Source: Deltaproteobacteria bacterium
GTDB lineage: Bacteria > Myxococcota_A > UBA9160 > UBA4427
Direction: 5' to 3'
Assembly: GCA_011051925.1 (NCBI GenBank)
Contig: DRKE01000350.1
Coordinates: forward strand, 1-12,915
DNA: 12,915 nucleotides
Notes under the pieces: model-generated
The model's database searches: none
Seen by the model: the letters and a program-made list of their open reading frames with translations, nothing else
What the model was told of the DNA's origin: nothing
Shown here: piece by piece, positions 1-7,414 of the stretch
Numbering within the stretch: position 1 is the first letter of the stretch
How the letters are laid out: every line of letters starts with the position of its first letter
Made by a program: the position numbers and the translations under genes

Positions 1-506
1 ACGCCGAGTGCCCACAAGCGGCTGTTGAAGGGAGCGACGGGGAAACCCTCTTCCGCGAGTCGGATCGCCGGCTCGAGGAGTTCGTCCATCGGTCGGCTCG
101 CATGACGCGCATGCAGGTCGAACCAACCCGCACAGGCGCCGGGCACGGTGATCGTGAGGGCATGGTCGGGCGGCCACCCCTCCGCCAGGCCCTGTCGGGC
201 CAGGGTTCCGATGGAAAGGCGCTGGGGCGCGCGCCCCGACCCGTTGAGTGCCGTGATCTCTTCGGTTCCGGCATCCCGATAGAGCGCGAAACAATCGCCT
301 CCGAGGCCCGTGTTGTTCGGCTCGACGACCGCGAGCGCCGCGGCGGTCGCGATGGCCGCATCGGCCGCATTTCCTCCGGACGCGAGGATCCCGATTCCCG
401 CCGCGGTCGCCAGGGGCTCCGTGGTGGCGACCATGCCCCGGGTGCCGCAGACGGGATGGCGGACGTGTGTGAGGTCCGGGTCGCGCGCTTCTGTAGAGGG
501 GCTCAT
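1..506 (-). CDS. gamma-glutamyltransferase family protein, N-terminal part (gene cut by the window edge)
   Basis: This is the N-terminal 168 residues of a gamma-glutamyltranspeptidase-family enzyme (Ntn hydrolase), which cleaves gamma-glutamyl bonds such as that of glutathione. The family signature GGNAADAAIATA lies near residues 43-54 and is followed by VVEPNNTGLGGDCF, matching the usual VVEP..SGIGGG region. A PGACAGW motif follows near residues 118-124. The catalytic Thr that starts the small subunit would lie beyond the left edge, so activity cannot be judged. The N-terminus is short and hydrophilic with no signal peptide, so a cytoplasmic YwrD-like form is more likely than the periplasmic type. 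The start ATG (506-504) overlaps the TGA of the molybdoenzyme gene as ATGA, implying translational coupling. The family call is firm. The substrate is unknown, and related acylases share the fold. Confidence 0.9.
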   Translation of the reverse strand, partial: MSPSTEARDPDLTHVRHPVCGTRGMVATTEPLATAAGIGILASGGNAADAAIATAAALAVVEPNNTGLGGDCFALYRDAGTEEITALNGSGRAPQRLSIGTLARQGLAEGWPPDHALTITVPGACAGWFDLHARHASRPMDELLEPAIRLAEEGFPVAPFNSRLWALG

Positions 507-2770
507 CTCTCTTCGTCCCTTCTCCACGCTTCATGCCCCCGATTGCCCGGGTCGTTTCGTGCGATCCCCGACCAGTCGTTCTCGTCGAGGGGGCCGGCGG
601 CCGGCGTGACTTCGACGGGAATGCCCGTGAGAACGGCCATGCCCGAGAGGCTTTCGATCTCCTCCGGGCCATCGGCGGCCAGGAGATTCACGTTCACGCC
701 CTTCGTGCGGCTCGCGACGGTGAGGCCGGTGGCGCCCTGGTGACCCCAACCGTGGGGGAGCGCGACGGTCCCTTGCATCAGATCCGGCAGGATCCGGATC
801 GGCACGCGCACGGTCGCCGTCTTGGAGTGGACATCGGCGAGTTCTCCATGGGCGAGTCCGACCTTCGAGGCATCCGCGGGATGCATGTAGAGATGGTTCG
901 TATTCCGGTCGCCACGGACGAACTCCTCGATGTTGTGGGTCCAGGAGTTGTGGGTCTCGTGGGAGCGTTTCGTGATCAGGCGCAATCGCTTCTCGCCGAG
1001 CTCGCGATCGAAGATCTCCTGGAGCCCGGTCGCTCTTTCGAGCAGCCTTTCGGGCGCGAGATGGACCTTCTTGTCGGGCGTCACGATCCGCCCGTCCAGG
1101 AAACGGCCGACCTCCTGCTCCGGGCGTGGTCGACCGTCGGGAGAGCCGAGGAGGCGCCGATAGCTTCCCTGTCGACCCAGCCGGAGGAGAAGCGAGAGCA
1201 GCAGCTCCTGGGGAAGTCCCGGATAGCCGCCCGTTCCTTTCCGGCGTCGCCGATCGAGGCGGCGAAGGGCCTGGAGCGTCTTCTGCGCGATCCTCGATCC
1301 GAACAGGGGACTGCCCGCTGCTTCGCACAGGTCGAGGTAGATGCTCGCTTCGTCGCGCTGTTCCTGGCGCGGCGGATGGACGGGTTCCGTCGCCTGGAGA
1401 TAGGGGCGGGATTGCATGCCCATCAAGAGGGGAAAGGCGAAGAGGAGATCCGGGCGCTCGAAAGGGCTCGTGCACGGCAGGGTGTAGTGGGCGAGGGAGC
1501 CCGTTTCGTTCCGGTAGATGTCGAGGGTGACGAGCAGCTCGAGTTCGCGAAAGGCCTTCGCGAGTCGCCCGGAGTTGGCCATCGTGACCAGCGGATTTCC
1601 GCCCGTCACGAAGAGCGCGCGAAGCTGTCGGTCGCCGGGGGTCAGGATCTCGTCGGCCATCACGCCGCCGGGGAGGGTGTCATTGACCGCGCGAAAGCCG
1701 CCGATCCGGCTGTGGACGTCCTCCATGAACATCCCGGACCGAACACCGAAGCGGGCGAAGTCCACGATCCCCTCGCCGATCAGCGTGCCGCCGGGTCGGT
1801 CGAGATTGCCCGAGACGGCGTTGATGACCTCCTGAAGCCAGAAACAGAGCGAGCCGTTGCCGCCCATGTTGACACCGGTCGAGCTGTAGAGGGCCGCGCC
1901 CTCGGCCTCGCGATAGTCGCGGACCATGCGGCGCAGCGTCTCGGCATCGAGGTGGGTGGCGCGTTCGCACCGCTCGGGCGACCAGTCCCGCACGAGATCT
2001 TCGACCGCGGCGAAGCCGGTCATGCTCCTTTCCACGCGAGCCCGATCGACACCACCCGTGGCGATCAATTCGTTCAGGAAGGCGAGATAGAAGAAGAGAT
2101 CCGAACCGGGCCGGATGAAGGCATGCTCGCTCGCGACCTTCGCGGTTTCCGTGCGGCGTGGATCGACGATCCAGACCCGCCCGCCCCGCGACTGGATCTC
2201 GCGAAGTCGGCGAACGGGATTCGGAACCTGCAGGAAGCTCCATTTCGAGACGACGGGATTGGCTCCGACGATGATGAGACAATGCGTGCGGTCGACGTCG
2301 GGATAGGCCTGGGAGAAGGGGAAGCCGTAGATCTCTCGAGCGACGGCGAACTTGTTCGAACAGTCCTGACTGGCAGAGCTATAGAGGCTCTTCGACCCGA
2401 GTCCCTGCATGAAGCCCTGGGCGAAGATCGGATGCAGCATGCTGAAGCCGGCCGCCGTTCCGACGTACATGCCGATCGAATCCGGTCCATGCCCGGTCTT
2501 GAGCGCGCGGACCCGGGTGCCGATCTCGGCGAGGGCCTGGTCCCAGGAGATCCGCTCCCAGCGATCGCCGATCCGCTTCTCGGGATATTCCAGTCGGTCC
2601 GGGGAATCGTAGAGCTTGTGCTGGTTGAGGCCCTTCATGCAGGCGAAGCCCTCGGTCGCGACATGGCCCGGGTTGGGGCGGATCCGCGCGATCCGGCCGG
2701 CCTCGACTTCGACCTCGAGGCCGCACATCGATTCACAGATCCTGCAGAAGGTGGCTCGGGATTCTTTCAT
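503..2770 (-). CDS. molybdopterin-dependent oxidoreductase, MopB/DMSO reductase superfamily, catalytic subunit
   Basis: This is a 755-residue catalytic subunit of the bis-MGD molybdenum or tungsten enzymes (FdhF/NapA/BisC type). The N-terminus has a [4Fe-4S] motif with Cys9, Cys12, Cys16 and Cys44. Lys46 in the CMKG motif matches the lysine that bridges the cluster and the cofactor in formate dehydrogenases and Nap-type nitrate reductases. Cys137 in SQDCSN is the probable metal ligand. An IVGANP motif and a C-terminal molydopterin-binding domain (about residues 595-715, with PHGWGH) complete the fold. There is no Tat signal, so it should be cytoplasmic. ATG 2770 is preferred because GGAGG lies 5 bases upstream; a GTG at 2791 in the same frame has no such site. 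No electron-transfer or chaperone gene is nearby, and the substrate cannot be assigned. It could be formate dehydrogenase-like or another member. The downstream GGT gene overlaps its stop codon. Confidence 0.9.
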   Translation of the reverse strand: MKESRATFCRICESMCGLEVEVEAGRIARIRPNPGHVATEGFACMKGLNQHKLYDSPDRLEYPEKRIGDRWERISWDQALAEIGTRVRALKTGHGPDSIGMYVGTAAGFSMLHPIFAQGFMQGLGSKSLYSSASQDCSNKFAVAREIYGFPFSQAYPDVDRTHCLIIVGANPVVSKWSFLQVPNPVRRLREIQSRGGRVWIVDPRRTETAKVASEHAFIRPGSDLFFYLAFLNELIATGGVDRARVERSMTGFAAVEDLVRDWSPERCERATHLDAETLRRMVRDYREAEGAALYSSTGVNMGGNGSLCFWLQEVINAVSGNLDRPGGTLIGEGIVDFARFGVRSGMFMEDVHSRIGGFRAVNDTLPGGVMADEILTPGDRQLRALFVTGGNPLVTMANSGRLAKAFRELELLVTLDIYRNETGSLAHYTLPCTSPFERPDLLFAFPLLMGMQSRPYLQATEPVHPPRQEQRDEASIYLDLCEAAGSPLFGSRIAQKTLQALRRLDRRRRKGTGGYPGLPQELLLSLLLRLGRQGSYRRLLGSPDGRPRPEQEVGRFLDGRIVTPDKKVHLAPERLLERATGLQEIFDRELGEKRLRLITKRSHETHNSWTHNIEEFVRGDRNTNHLYMHPADASKVGLAHGELADVHSKTATVRVPIRILPDLMQGTVALPHGWGHQGATGLTVASRTKGVNVNLLAADGPEEIESLSGMAVLTGIPVEVTPAAGPLDENDWSGIARNDPGNRGHEAWRRDEER

Positions 2771-2861
2771 GGGGCCCTCCGGGCGGGACACTGCGTCGGA
2801 TTCGTCAGCTATGGTCCAGACCGGATGCTAGCAGTGCCCGAATCGCATCGGGGAGGCTCGG
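2771..2861. other. divergent intergenic region between the molybdoenzyme and the first SDR
   Basis: These 91 bases separate two divergent genes and must hold both promoters unless these lie inside the coding regions. A good ribosome binding site (GGGAGG, 2851-2856) precedes the SDR. A GCTAGC palindrome lies at 2828-2833. I could not pick out convincing -35/-10 pairs for either direction. Confidence 0.4.
2776..2780 (-). promoter_or_regulatory. ribosome binding site deciding the molybdoenzyme start
   Basis: GGAGG on the minus strand lies 5 bases before the ATG at 2770. The alternative in-frame GTG at 2791 lies upstream of this site and has no comparable purine-rich sequence, so the shorter 755-residue protein is favoured. 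Confidence 0.75.
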
Positions 2862-3695
2862 ATGGATACACGATCACTCGAAGGAAAGACGGCGCTCGTG
2901 ACGGGTGCGGCGAGCGGCATCGGTCTGGAGACGGCGATCGCCTTCGCGGAGCGCGGTGCGGCTCTCGCCCTCTGTGACATCGATGAGTCCGGCCTTGCGG
3001 CTGCGGTGGAGCGGATCGAAGGGCTCGGTCGGAAGGTCGTCGCGTCCGGGCGGGTGGACGTGTCGAAGGCCGATCAGATGGAGGCCTTCGCCGATTCGGT
3101 CCACCAACGCGTCGAAGCCGTCGATATCCTGATGAACAACGCGGGCGTGGCGATCGGTGGCCCCTTTCTCGCGACCTCGCTCGAGGATTGGAACTGGATC
3201 CTCGGGATCAACACGCTCGGGGTCGTGCATGGGTGTCATTTCTTCATTCCGAAGATGGTGGAGCGGGGACAGGGGGGGCATGTCGTCAACGTCGCATCGG
3301 CGGCGGGATACGCCGCGACCTCCGCGCTGGCCGCGTACAACACGACGAAATTCTCTGTCGTCGGGCTGTCCGAAGCGCTCTGGGAGGAGCTGCGTCCCCA
3401 CTCGATCGGCGTGACGGCGGTCTGTCCGGGACTGATCGACACGCCGATCACCCGGAACGCAAGACTCGTGGGCAGGATGGATCGTCCCGGGCGACGGGAG
3501 GAGATGATTCGCGGCTATCAGCGTCGCGGCTATCCCCCTTCGCGCGTGGCCCGGAACATCCTGAAGGCGATCGAGAAGGATCGTCTGATCGCTCCGATCT
3601 CGATCGAAGCGTGGATGCTCTACTACGCGAAACGGTTCGCGCCCTGGCTTCTTCGTCGCCTCATGTTGACCACGACGAAGAAGACGGGTGGATGA
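2862..3695 (+). CDS. classical short-chain dehydrogenase/reductase (SDR)
   Basis: This is a 277-residue NAD(P)-dependent oxidoreductase with a Rossmann fold. The cofactor loop TGAASGIG covers residues 14-21. Asp39 at the end of the second strand suggests a preference for NAD(H). NNAG is at 92-95. The catalytic tetrad is complete: Asn117, Ser146, Tyr159 and Lys163 (YNTTK). CPGLIDTPI follows near residue 190. The protein is about 25 residues longer than a FabG-type SDR; the extra C-terminal part is rich in Trp, Tyr, Leu and Arg, as in SDRs acting on hydrophobic substrates near membranes (inference). GGGAGG, 5 bases before the ATG, supports the start. It is divergent from the molybdoenzyme and converges on the propeller gene with a 34-base gap. 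It could be a general alcohol, acyl or steroid dehydrogenase; the substrate cannot be read from the sequence. Confidence 0.92.
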   Translation: MDTRSLEGKTALVTGAASGIGLETAIAFAERGAALALCDIDESGLAAAVERIEGLGRKVVASGRVDVSKADQMEAFADSVHQRVEAVDILMNNAGVAIGGPFLATSLEDWNWILGINTLGVVHGCHFFIPKMVERGQGGHVVNVASAAGYAATSALAAYNTTKFSVVGLSEALWEELRPHSIGVTAVCPGLIDTPITRNARLVGRMDRPGRREEMIRGYQRRGYPPSRVARNILKAIEKDRLIAPISIEAWMLYYAKRFAPWLLRRLMLTTTKKTGG

Positions 3696-3729
3696 TCTCC
3701 CTGATTCCCCGCATCGGGATCGATGGCCG

Positions 3730-5703
3730 CTATGGCATGCGGTCGGCCAGTGCGGCCGCCTCGCGCCGCGGAACCGGAAGATCGGGGTCGAGGCGCAGGA
3801 TGCGAGGCGTGCCCCCTTCGATCTGCCAGGCCGGCAGATTCGAGTTCGAGGTCCAGATGCCACCGCGGGCGTCGAAGTCGATCTCCCGCGTGTAGGTCAC
3901 CCGCGTCGGAAGCGGGTAGACCGTGAAGGTTTCCCCTTCCGGATCGAACCGGATCAGACTGTCGCTATTCGTGCCGCAGATCCAGACGTCGTCGGTTCCC
4001 GGCTGGATGTTGAGGGCATAGGGCGTCTCGGTTCCGGAGGGCTCGATCGGGATCGGATAGCTCTCGAAGGAGCGGGTCTCCGGATCGAACCGGGAGACGA
4101 GACTCGAAGAGAAGCCCGGAATCCAGAGTCGGCCCCTGGAGTCGAAACGCAGGCGGCGAGGTGCGCTGAAGGGGGTTTCGACCATTTCGACCTCGAGGCT
4201 GTCCGGATCGATGCGCCCGATCCGATGCTCGTTCAGCTGGCTGAACCAGACGTCGCCGTTCGGAGCCACGTCGATTCCGTAGGGAACCGGCATGCGGGTG
4301 GTCGTCCCTCCCCCTTCTCCCGTGGCGAGGCTCGACAGGTCGAAGAAGCGACTCAACCAGAGGCCGATGGGAATCGCACGGAGGGCGAGCGCCTGTCGAA
4401 AGCTCGTCGTCGGCAGTCGGATCGTCTTCTGCTCGCCAGTCGCGGGGTCGAGCAGGCCGACGTGATTCGAGATCGCCATCGTGTACCAGATGCGTCCCCG
4501 TTGGTCGAAGCGGAGTGTATGCGGATAGATTCCCGTCTCGAGTTCGATGATCTCCCAGTCCTCCTTCTCGGTGTCGAAGCGAGCGAGCTGGCTGCCGAGG
4601 GCCAATGTCATCCAGATGTCTCCGTCGGGAGAAACCTGGAGGGAATGCGGCCCGACATGGGCATTCGCATAGGGTGGAAGGGGCCCGCCCGCCGCGCCGA
4701 ACACGCCTCCGAGGGGGAGACCGCCGTCGGGAATCGGAAAGGACTCGCGCTTCCCCGTCTCGGGATCGAAGCGATAGAGCTCGTCCTGCATCATGTCCAC
4801 GCTGTAGACCCTTCCATCCGGATGGACCGCCAGATCGTGTTGCATCGACGCGACGTGGCCGAGGGCCCATTCCTCGACCGTGGCACGCAGCACGCGTGAC
4901 GGCGGCGTCGGAGCGAGCTCCTCGATCTGCTCGTCATCGAGCGTTCCGTCGCCGATCAGCCTGGGAACGGCACGCTCCAGCGAATAGGCACTCCGCCACA
5001 GCTCGGGTATCCGGGCTCGCAGCTCGGGAGACAGGCTGCCGCCCATTCGCGCCATCAGGGAAAGAACCTTCTCCCATTCCTCGTCGTCGCGAAGCCTGCG
5101 CGTCGCGGCGCTTCCCTGTTGATGGCAATAGGTACATTGTCGGACGAATTCCTCTCTCTGGATCGGATCCTCGAACTCCTCCAGCAGGAGGCTCAGCCAG
5201 CGGTTCGAGGGCAGCTGTTCGGCGAGTGCCTGGCGATCGGTCTCGCGCTCGAGCGTGAAGTCGAGGGTCGCCGGAGCCTCGCCTGACGCCAAGGGGGAGC
5301 CGGCGTGCTCGAGATCGCGCCACCCGATCCGCCGGATCCGGACGGCAAACGGCTCGTCGATGTCGACGACGCTCTCGTACGCGCCCGCTCGGTTCGTGAA
5401 GACCGTCCGGTCGTGAAAGGGAGTGCCCTGGCGGAGGGAAACCATCGCGCCCGCGACCGGGGTTCCGTCGGAAGCCCGGACGTGGCCCCGGACCATCCGT
5501 TCGGTCGCTCGGCCCGATAGAGGAGCGCATACGACCAGTACATGGCAGGCGATCAGCCAGAGACAGGACCGAAGGGTCGGTGATAGGCTTCCCCCGTTCT
5601 TCCGCTGCGGATGGTCGGAGACTTCATCGGGCTCGCGGGCGTTCGCGGTTCCGGGGGCCGCACGGTTCGGATCGGAGAACGGTTCGGAAAAGGGGGACGG
5701 CAT
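3730..5703 (-). CDS. exported fusion protein: carboxypeptidase-regulatory-like domain, single CxxCH cytochrome-like segment, Vgb-like seven-repeat beta-propeller
   Basis: This is a 657-residue predicted exported protein. A hydrophobic segment at about residues 44-60 follows an unusually long polar N-region and is either a late signal peptide or an anchor. Residues about 68-153 read as a carboxypeptidase-regulatory (CnaB-like) beta-sandwich, with VRGHV..SDGTPVAGAMVSL and later TNRAGAYE. A haem-binding motif CTYCH lies at 190-194, with Met217 or Met220 as a possible axial ligand. From about 287 to the end there are seven repeats of the virginiamycin B lyase (Vgb) type, each with an H/Y-x-L/I-x-hydrophobic...DG-x-hydrophobic-W-like core followed by an I/RFDP strand. 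The GIDVAPNGDVWFSQ repeat is very like Vgb. A lyase role is doubtful; most such proteins have no tested function. The ATG at 5703 has AAGGA 9 bases upstream. An in-frame ATG at 5748 would add 15 residues. Confidence 0.85.
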   Translation of the reverse strand: MPSPFSEPFSDPNRAAPGTANAREPDEVSDHPQRKNGGSLSPTLRSCLWLIACHVLVVCAPLSGRATERMVRGHVRASDGTPVAGAMVSLRQGTPFHDRTVFTNRAGAYESVVDIDEPFAVRIRRIGWRDLEHAGSPLASGEAPATLDFTLERETDRQALAEQLPSNRWLSLLLEEFEDPIQREEFVRQCTYCHQQGSAATRRLRDDEEWEKVLSLMARMGGSLSPELRARIPELWRSAYSLERAVPRLIGDGTLDDEQIEELAPTPPSRVLRATVEEWALGHVASMQHDLAVHPDGRVYSVDMMQDELYRFDPETGKRESFPIPDGGLPLGGVFGAAGGPLPPYANAHVGPHSLQVSPDGDIWMTLALGSQLARFDTEKEDWEIIELETGIYPHTLRFDQRGRIWYTMAISNHVGLLDPATGEQKTIRLPTTSFRQALALRAIPIGLWLSRFFDLSSLATGEGGGTTTRMPVPYGIDVAPNGDVWFSQLNEHRIGRIDPDSLEVEMVETPFSAPRRLRFDSRGRLWIPGFSSSLVSRFDPETRSFESYPIPIEPSGTETPYALNIQPGTDDVWICGTNSDSLIRFDPEGETFTVYPLPTRVTYTREIDFDARGGIWTSNSNLPAWQIEGGTPRILRLDPDLPVPRREAAALADRMP

Positions 5704-5737
5704 GTCGAAGGATCCTTTCCAGAGGAAGCACGTTCTC

Positions 5738-5742
5738 GAGGG
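5738..5742 (+). promoter_or_regulatory. ribosome binding site deciding a GTG start for the lipoprotein
   Basis: GAGGG lies 7 bases before the GTG at 5750. The only nearby ATG in frame, at 5702, would put 46 residues before the lipobox cysteine, which is too long for a type II signal peptide. With the GTG the cysteine is residue 30, which is normal. Confidence 0.55.
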
Positions 5743-5749
5743 TACCATC

Positions 5750-6478
5750 GTGCGATTCCCGCTGCCCCGGCGTCCGGCTCCGCCCGCCGTCGATCTCCCG
5801 GCGGTCGGTCTCGTTCTGGCATGGCTGCTTCTGGCCTGCGCTCCCTCGGCTCCCGTTCCGCCGAACCGTTTCGTTCGGCACGAAGAGATCGGAATCCGGG
5901 CAGGAGCGGATCCGGGCGATCGCGGGCAGGTTCGGTTGACGCGGCTTCGCGAGGCGCTCGACCGGGCAACGTCGATCGGGCGATCGACCGGTGGCGATCT
6001 CGTGGTGCGACTGGCTTACGGACCCGAGGCCGATCTCGATCTCTTCGTGACCGATCCGGATCAGGAAGCCGTCTATTTCGCGAACTCGCCCTCGCGCAGC
6101 GGCGGGCGCCTCGTTGCGGATCGACGCTGTGGGGATCCGGCGCCGCGCATCGAAGTCGTTCACTATCCACGGCCGATCGGGGGTCGCTATCGGGTGGGCG
6201 TCGATTTCCATCGACGTTGTGAGGGCCCTTCCTCTCCGAGCGGTCGGGAAGCGGATCAGGAGGCGGTTCCGGGCGCGGAGCCGCTGGAGCCGGATCCGGA
6301 GAGTCCAGGGCTCTACGTCATCCGGGTGCAGTTCGGCGGCCGTGTCCTGGAACACGTCGGACGGGCCCGGCCCGGCGAGTTCGACGCGATCGCGCTGGAA
6401 TTCGAGGTCGATGGGGTCGCTTCGCGATCGGGGCGATCCCGCGTCGACGTCGAAGGGCCTCTTCAGAAAACCGAATAG
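5750..6478 (+). CDS. predicted lipoprotein with a DUF2135 (YfaP)-like domain
   Basis: This is a 242-residue predicted lipoprotein of unknown function. From the GTG start the N-terminus has a basic region with Arg2, Arg7 and Arg8, a hydrophobic stretch at about 18-29 and the lipobox LLAC, with Cys30 as the lipidated residue. Ala31 at +2 suggests outer-membrane sorting. Residues about 80-160 resemble DUF2135/YfaP beta-sandwich domains: ADLDLFVTDPD (94-104), then FANSPSRSGGRL, then IGGRYRVGVDF. A second beta-rich part, YVIRVQFGGRV, follows a proline- and acid-rich linker. Two cysteines of the mature protein, Cys127 and Cys157, could form a disulfide. Its start nearly touches that of the divergent propeller gene, so the two may share control. 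The 3' end overlaps the next SDR gene by 16 bases. The DUF assignment is by motif resemblance only. Confidence 0.7.
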   Translation: MRFPLPRRPAPPAVDLPAVGLVLAWLLLACAPSAPVPPNRFVRHEEIGIRAGADPGDRGQVRLTRLREALDRATSIGRSTGGDLVVRLAYGPEADLDLFVTDPDQEAVYFANSPSRSGGRLVADRRCGDPAPRIEVVHYPRPIGGRYRVGVDFHRRCEGPSSPSGREADQEAVPGAEPLEPDPESPGLYVIRVQFGGRVLEHVGRARPGEFDAIALEFEVDGVASRSGRSRVDVEGPLQKTE

Positions 6479-7227
6479 CCCCCATCGATCCGGATGCTGT
6501 CCCCGGTGTGATAGTCGGACGCGCGCGAAGCCAGGTAGACGGCGATCCCCTCGAGGTCCGCCGGCCGACCCCATCTTCGGGCGGGTGTGCGTCGAAGGAT
6601 CGCGTCGTTCAGGGCAGCATGGTCCTGTGCGGGGCGGGTCGCCTCGGTTTCGATCCATCCCGGCTGGATGCTGTTCACCTGGATGTCATGGCGGGCCAGC
6701 TCGACGGCGAGGGAGCGGACGAGCGCATCGAGCCCGGCCTTTCCCGCCGCATAGTGGGGTTGTTTCGGCGTGCCGAAGAGGGCGGAGATGGACGAGACCG
6801 CGATGAGCTTTCCTCCGCCACCGCGCTCCCTCATGTGTCGCGCCGCGTCCCGCAACGTCAGGAAGGCACCATCGAGATTCACGGCGAGGAGTCGTCGCCA
6901 TTGCTCGAGGGTCATTCGAAGCGGATCGTGGGCCGAACCGTATCCCGCGTTTGCGAAGCTGACGTCGATCCGACCGAAATGCTCCACGGTCTCGTCGGTG
7001 CAGCGGCGGACTTCCGGCTCCGACGCGACGTCACACGACCAGGTCCCGACCCGGGCGCCCAGGGCGCGCAGCTCCTCTGCGGCTTCCCGATTGCGGTCCT
7101 CGTCGCGCGACCAGATCGCCAGGTCGGCGCCCGCCCTGGCCAGTCCTCGCGCGATGCCGAGGCCGATTCCGCGGTTGCCGCCGGTCACGACGGCCACCTT
7201 GCCAGAGAGATCGAACATGTCGAGCAT
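6463..7227 (-). CDS. classical SDR-family oxidoreductase, FabG-like length
   Basis: This is a 254-residue classical SDR. TGGNRGIG is at 15-22. Arg19 in the loop and Arg41 after the second strand point to NADP(H), unlike the Asp39 SDR at 2862. The usual NNAG is ANAG (92-95). The active site is complete: Asn117, Ser146, Tyr159 and Lys163 (YAAGK). The C-terminus, with DYHTGDSIRIDGGYSVF, is typical of FabG, gluconate 5-dehydrogenase and related 3-oxo/hydroxy dehydrogenases. ATG 7227 is chosen because GAGGAG (7233-7238, minus strand) lies 5 bases upstream. The frame stays open for 74 more codons upstream, but those residues look non-coding and cover the divergent intergenic region. It is divergent from the VOC gene, and its stop lies inside the end of the lipoprotein gene. 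The substrate is unknown. Confidence 0.92.
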   Translation of the reverse strand: MLDMFDLSGKVAVVTGGNRGIGLGIARGLARAGADLAIWSRDEDRNREAAEELRALGARVGTWSCDVASEPEVRRCTDETVEHFGRIDVSFANAGYGSAHDPLRMTLEQWRRLLAVNLDGAFLTLRDAARHMRERGGGGKLIAVSSISALFGTPKQPHYAAGKAGLDALVRSLAVELARHDIQVNSIQPGWIETEATRPAQDHAALNDAILRRTPARRWGRPADLEGIAVYLASRASDYHTGDSIRIDGGYSVF

Positions 7228-7414
7228 GGGGGCTCCTCGGTACCGCTCGCCCGGAACAGAGGCGGGCGAACCGGCTCGAAGCATTGCCCAGTTCGTTCGA
7301 AATGGGAACCACCGGTCCCTTTCCATCGGCCCGGGAGGGTCTTTCCCCGGCCCCCCGATTCGCGTAGCTTCGGGTCTGCCCGTAATGCCAATCGAAGAAC
7401 GGAGAGAATCGAAG
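7228..7414. other. divergent intergenic region between the second SDR and the VOC gene
   Basis: These 187 bases lie between two divergent starts and presumably carry both promoters. Ribosome binding sites are visible at each end: GAGGAG at 7233-7238 on the minus strand and GGAGAG at 7401-7406 on the plus strand. I saw no strong operator palindrome. A TTTCCC/TAGCTT pair with 17-base spacing at 7342-7370 is too weak to call a promoter. Confidence 0.4.

Noticed and set aside
102..743. Plus-strand frame over the GGT start
   Set aside because: It is a shadow of the GGT and molybdoenzyme genes, with Arg/Gly-rich translation and no ribosome binding site or domain.
533..2977. Plus-strand open frame of 814 codons opposite the molybdoenzyme gene
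   Set aside because: It lies antisense to a gene with clear MopB motifs. Its translation is low-complexity and rich in Arg, Gly, Asp and Glu with no recognisable domain. Such frames are expected opposite GC-rich codons.
3688..4899. Plus-strand open frame opposite the propeller gene
   Set aside because: The minus frame carries a CxxCH and seven propeller repeats, whereas this frame has no coherent protein features.
7342..7370. Possible promoter TTTCCC-17-TAGCTT upstream of the VOC gene
   Set aside because: Both hexamers match only 3 of 6 consensus positions, which is near chance in a scan of this length.
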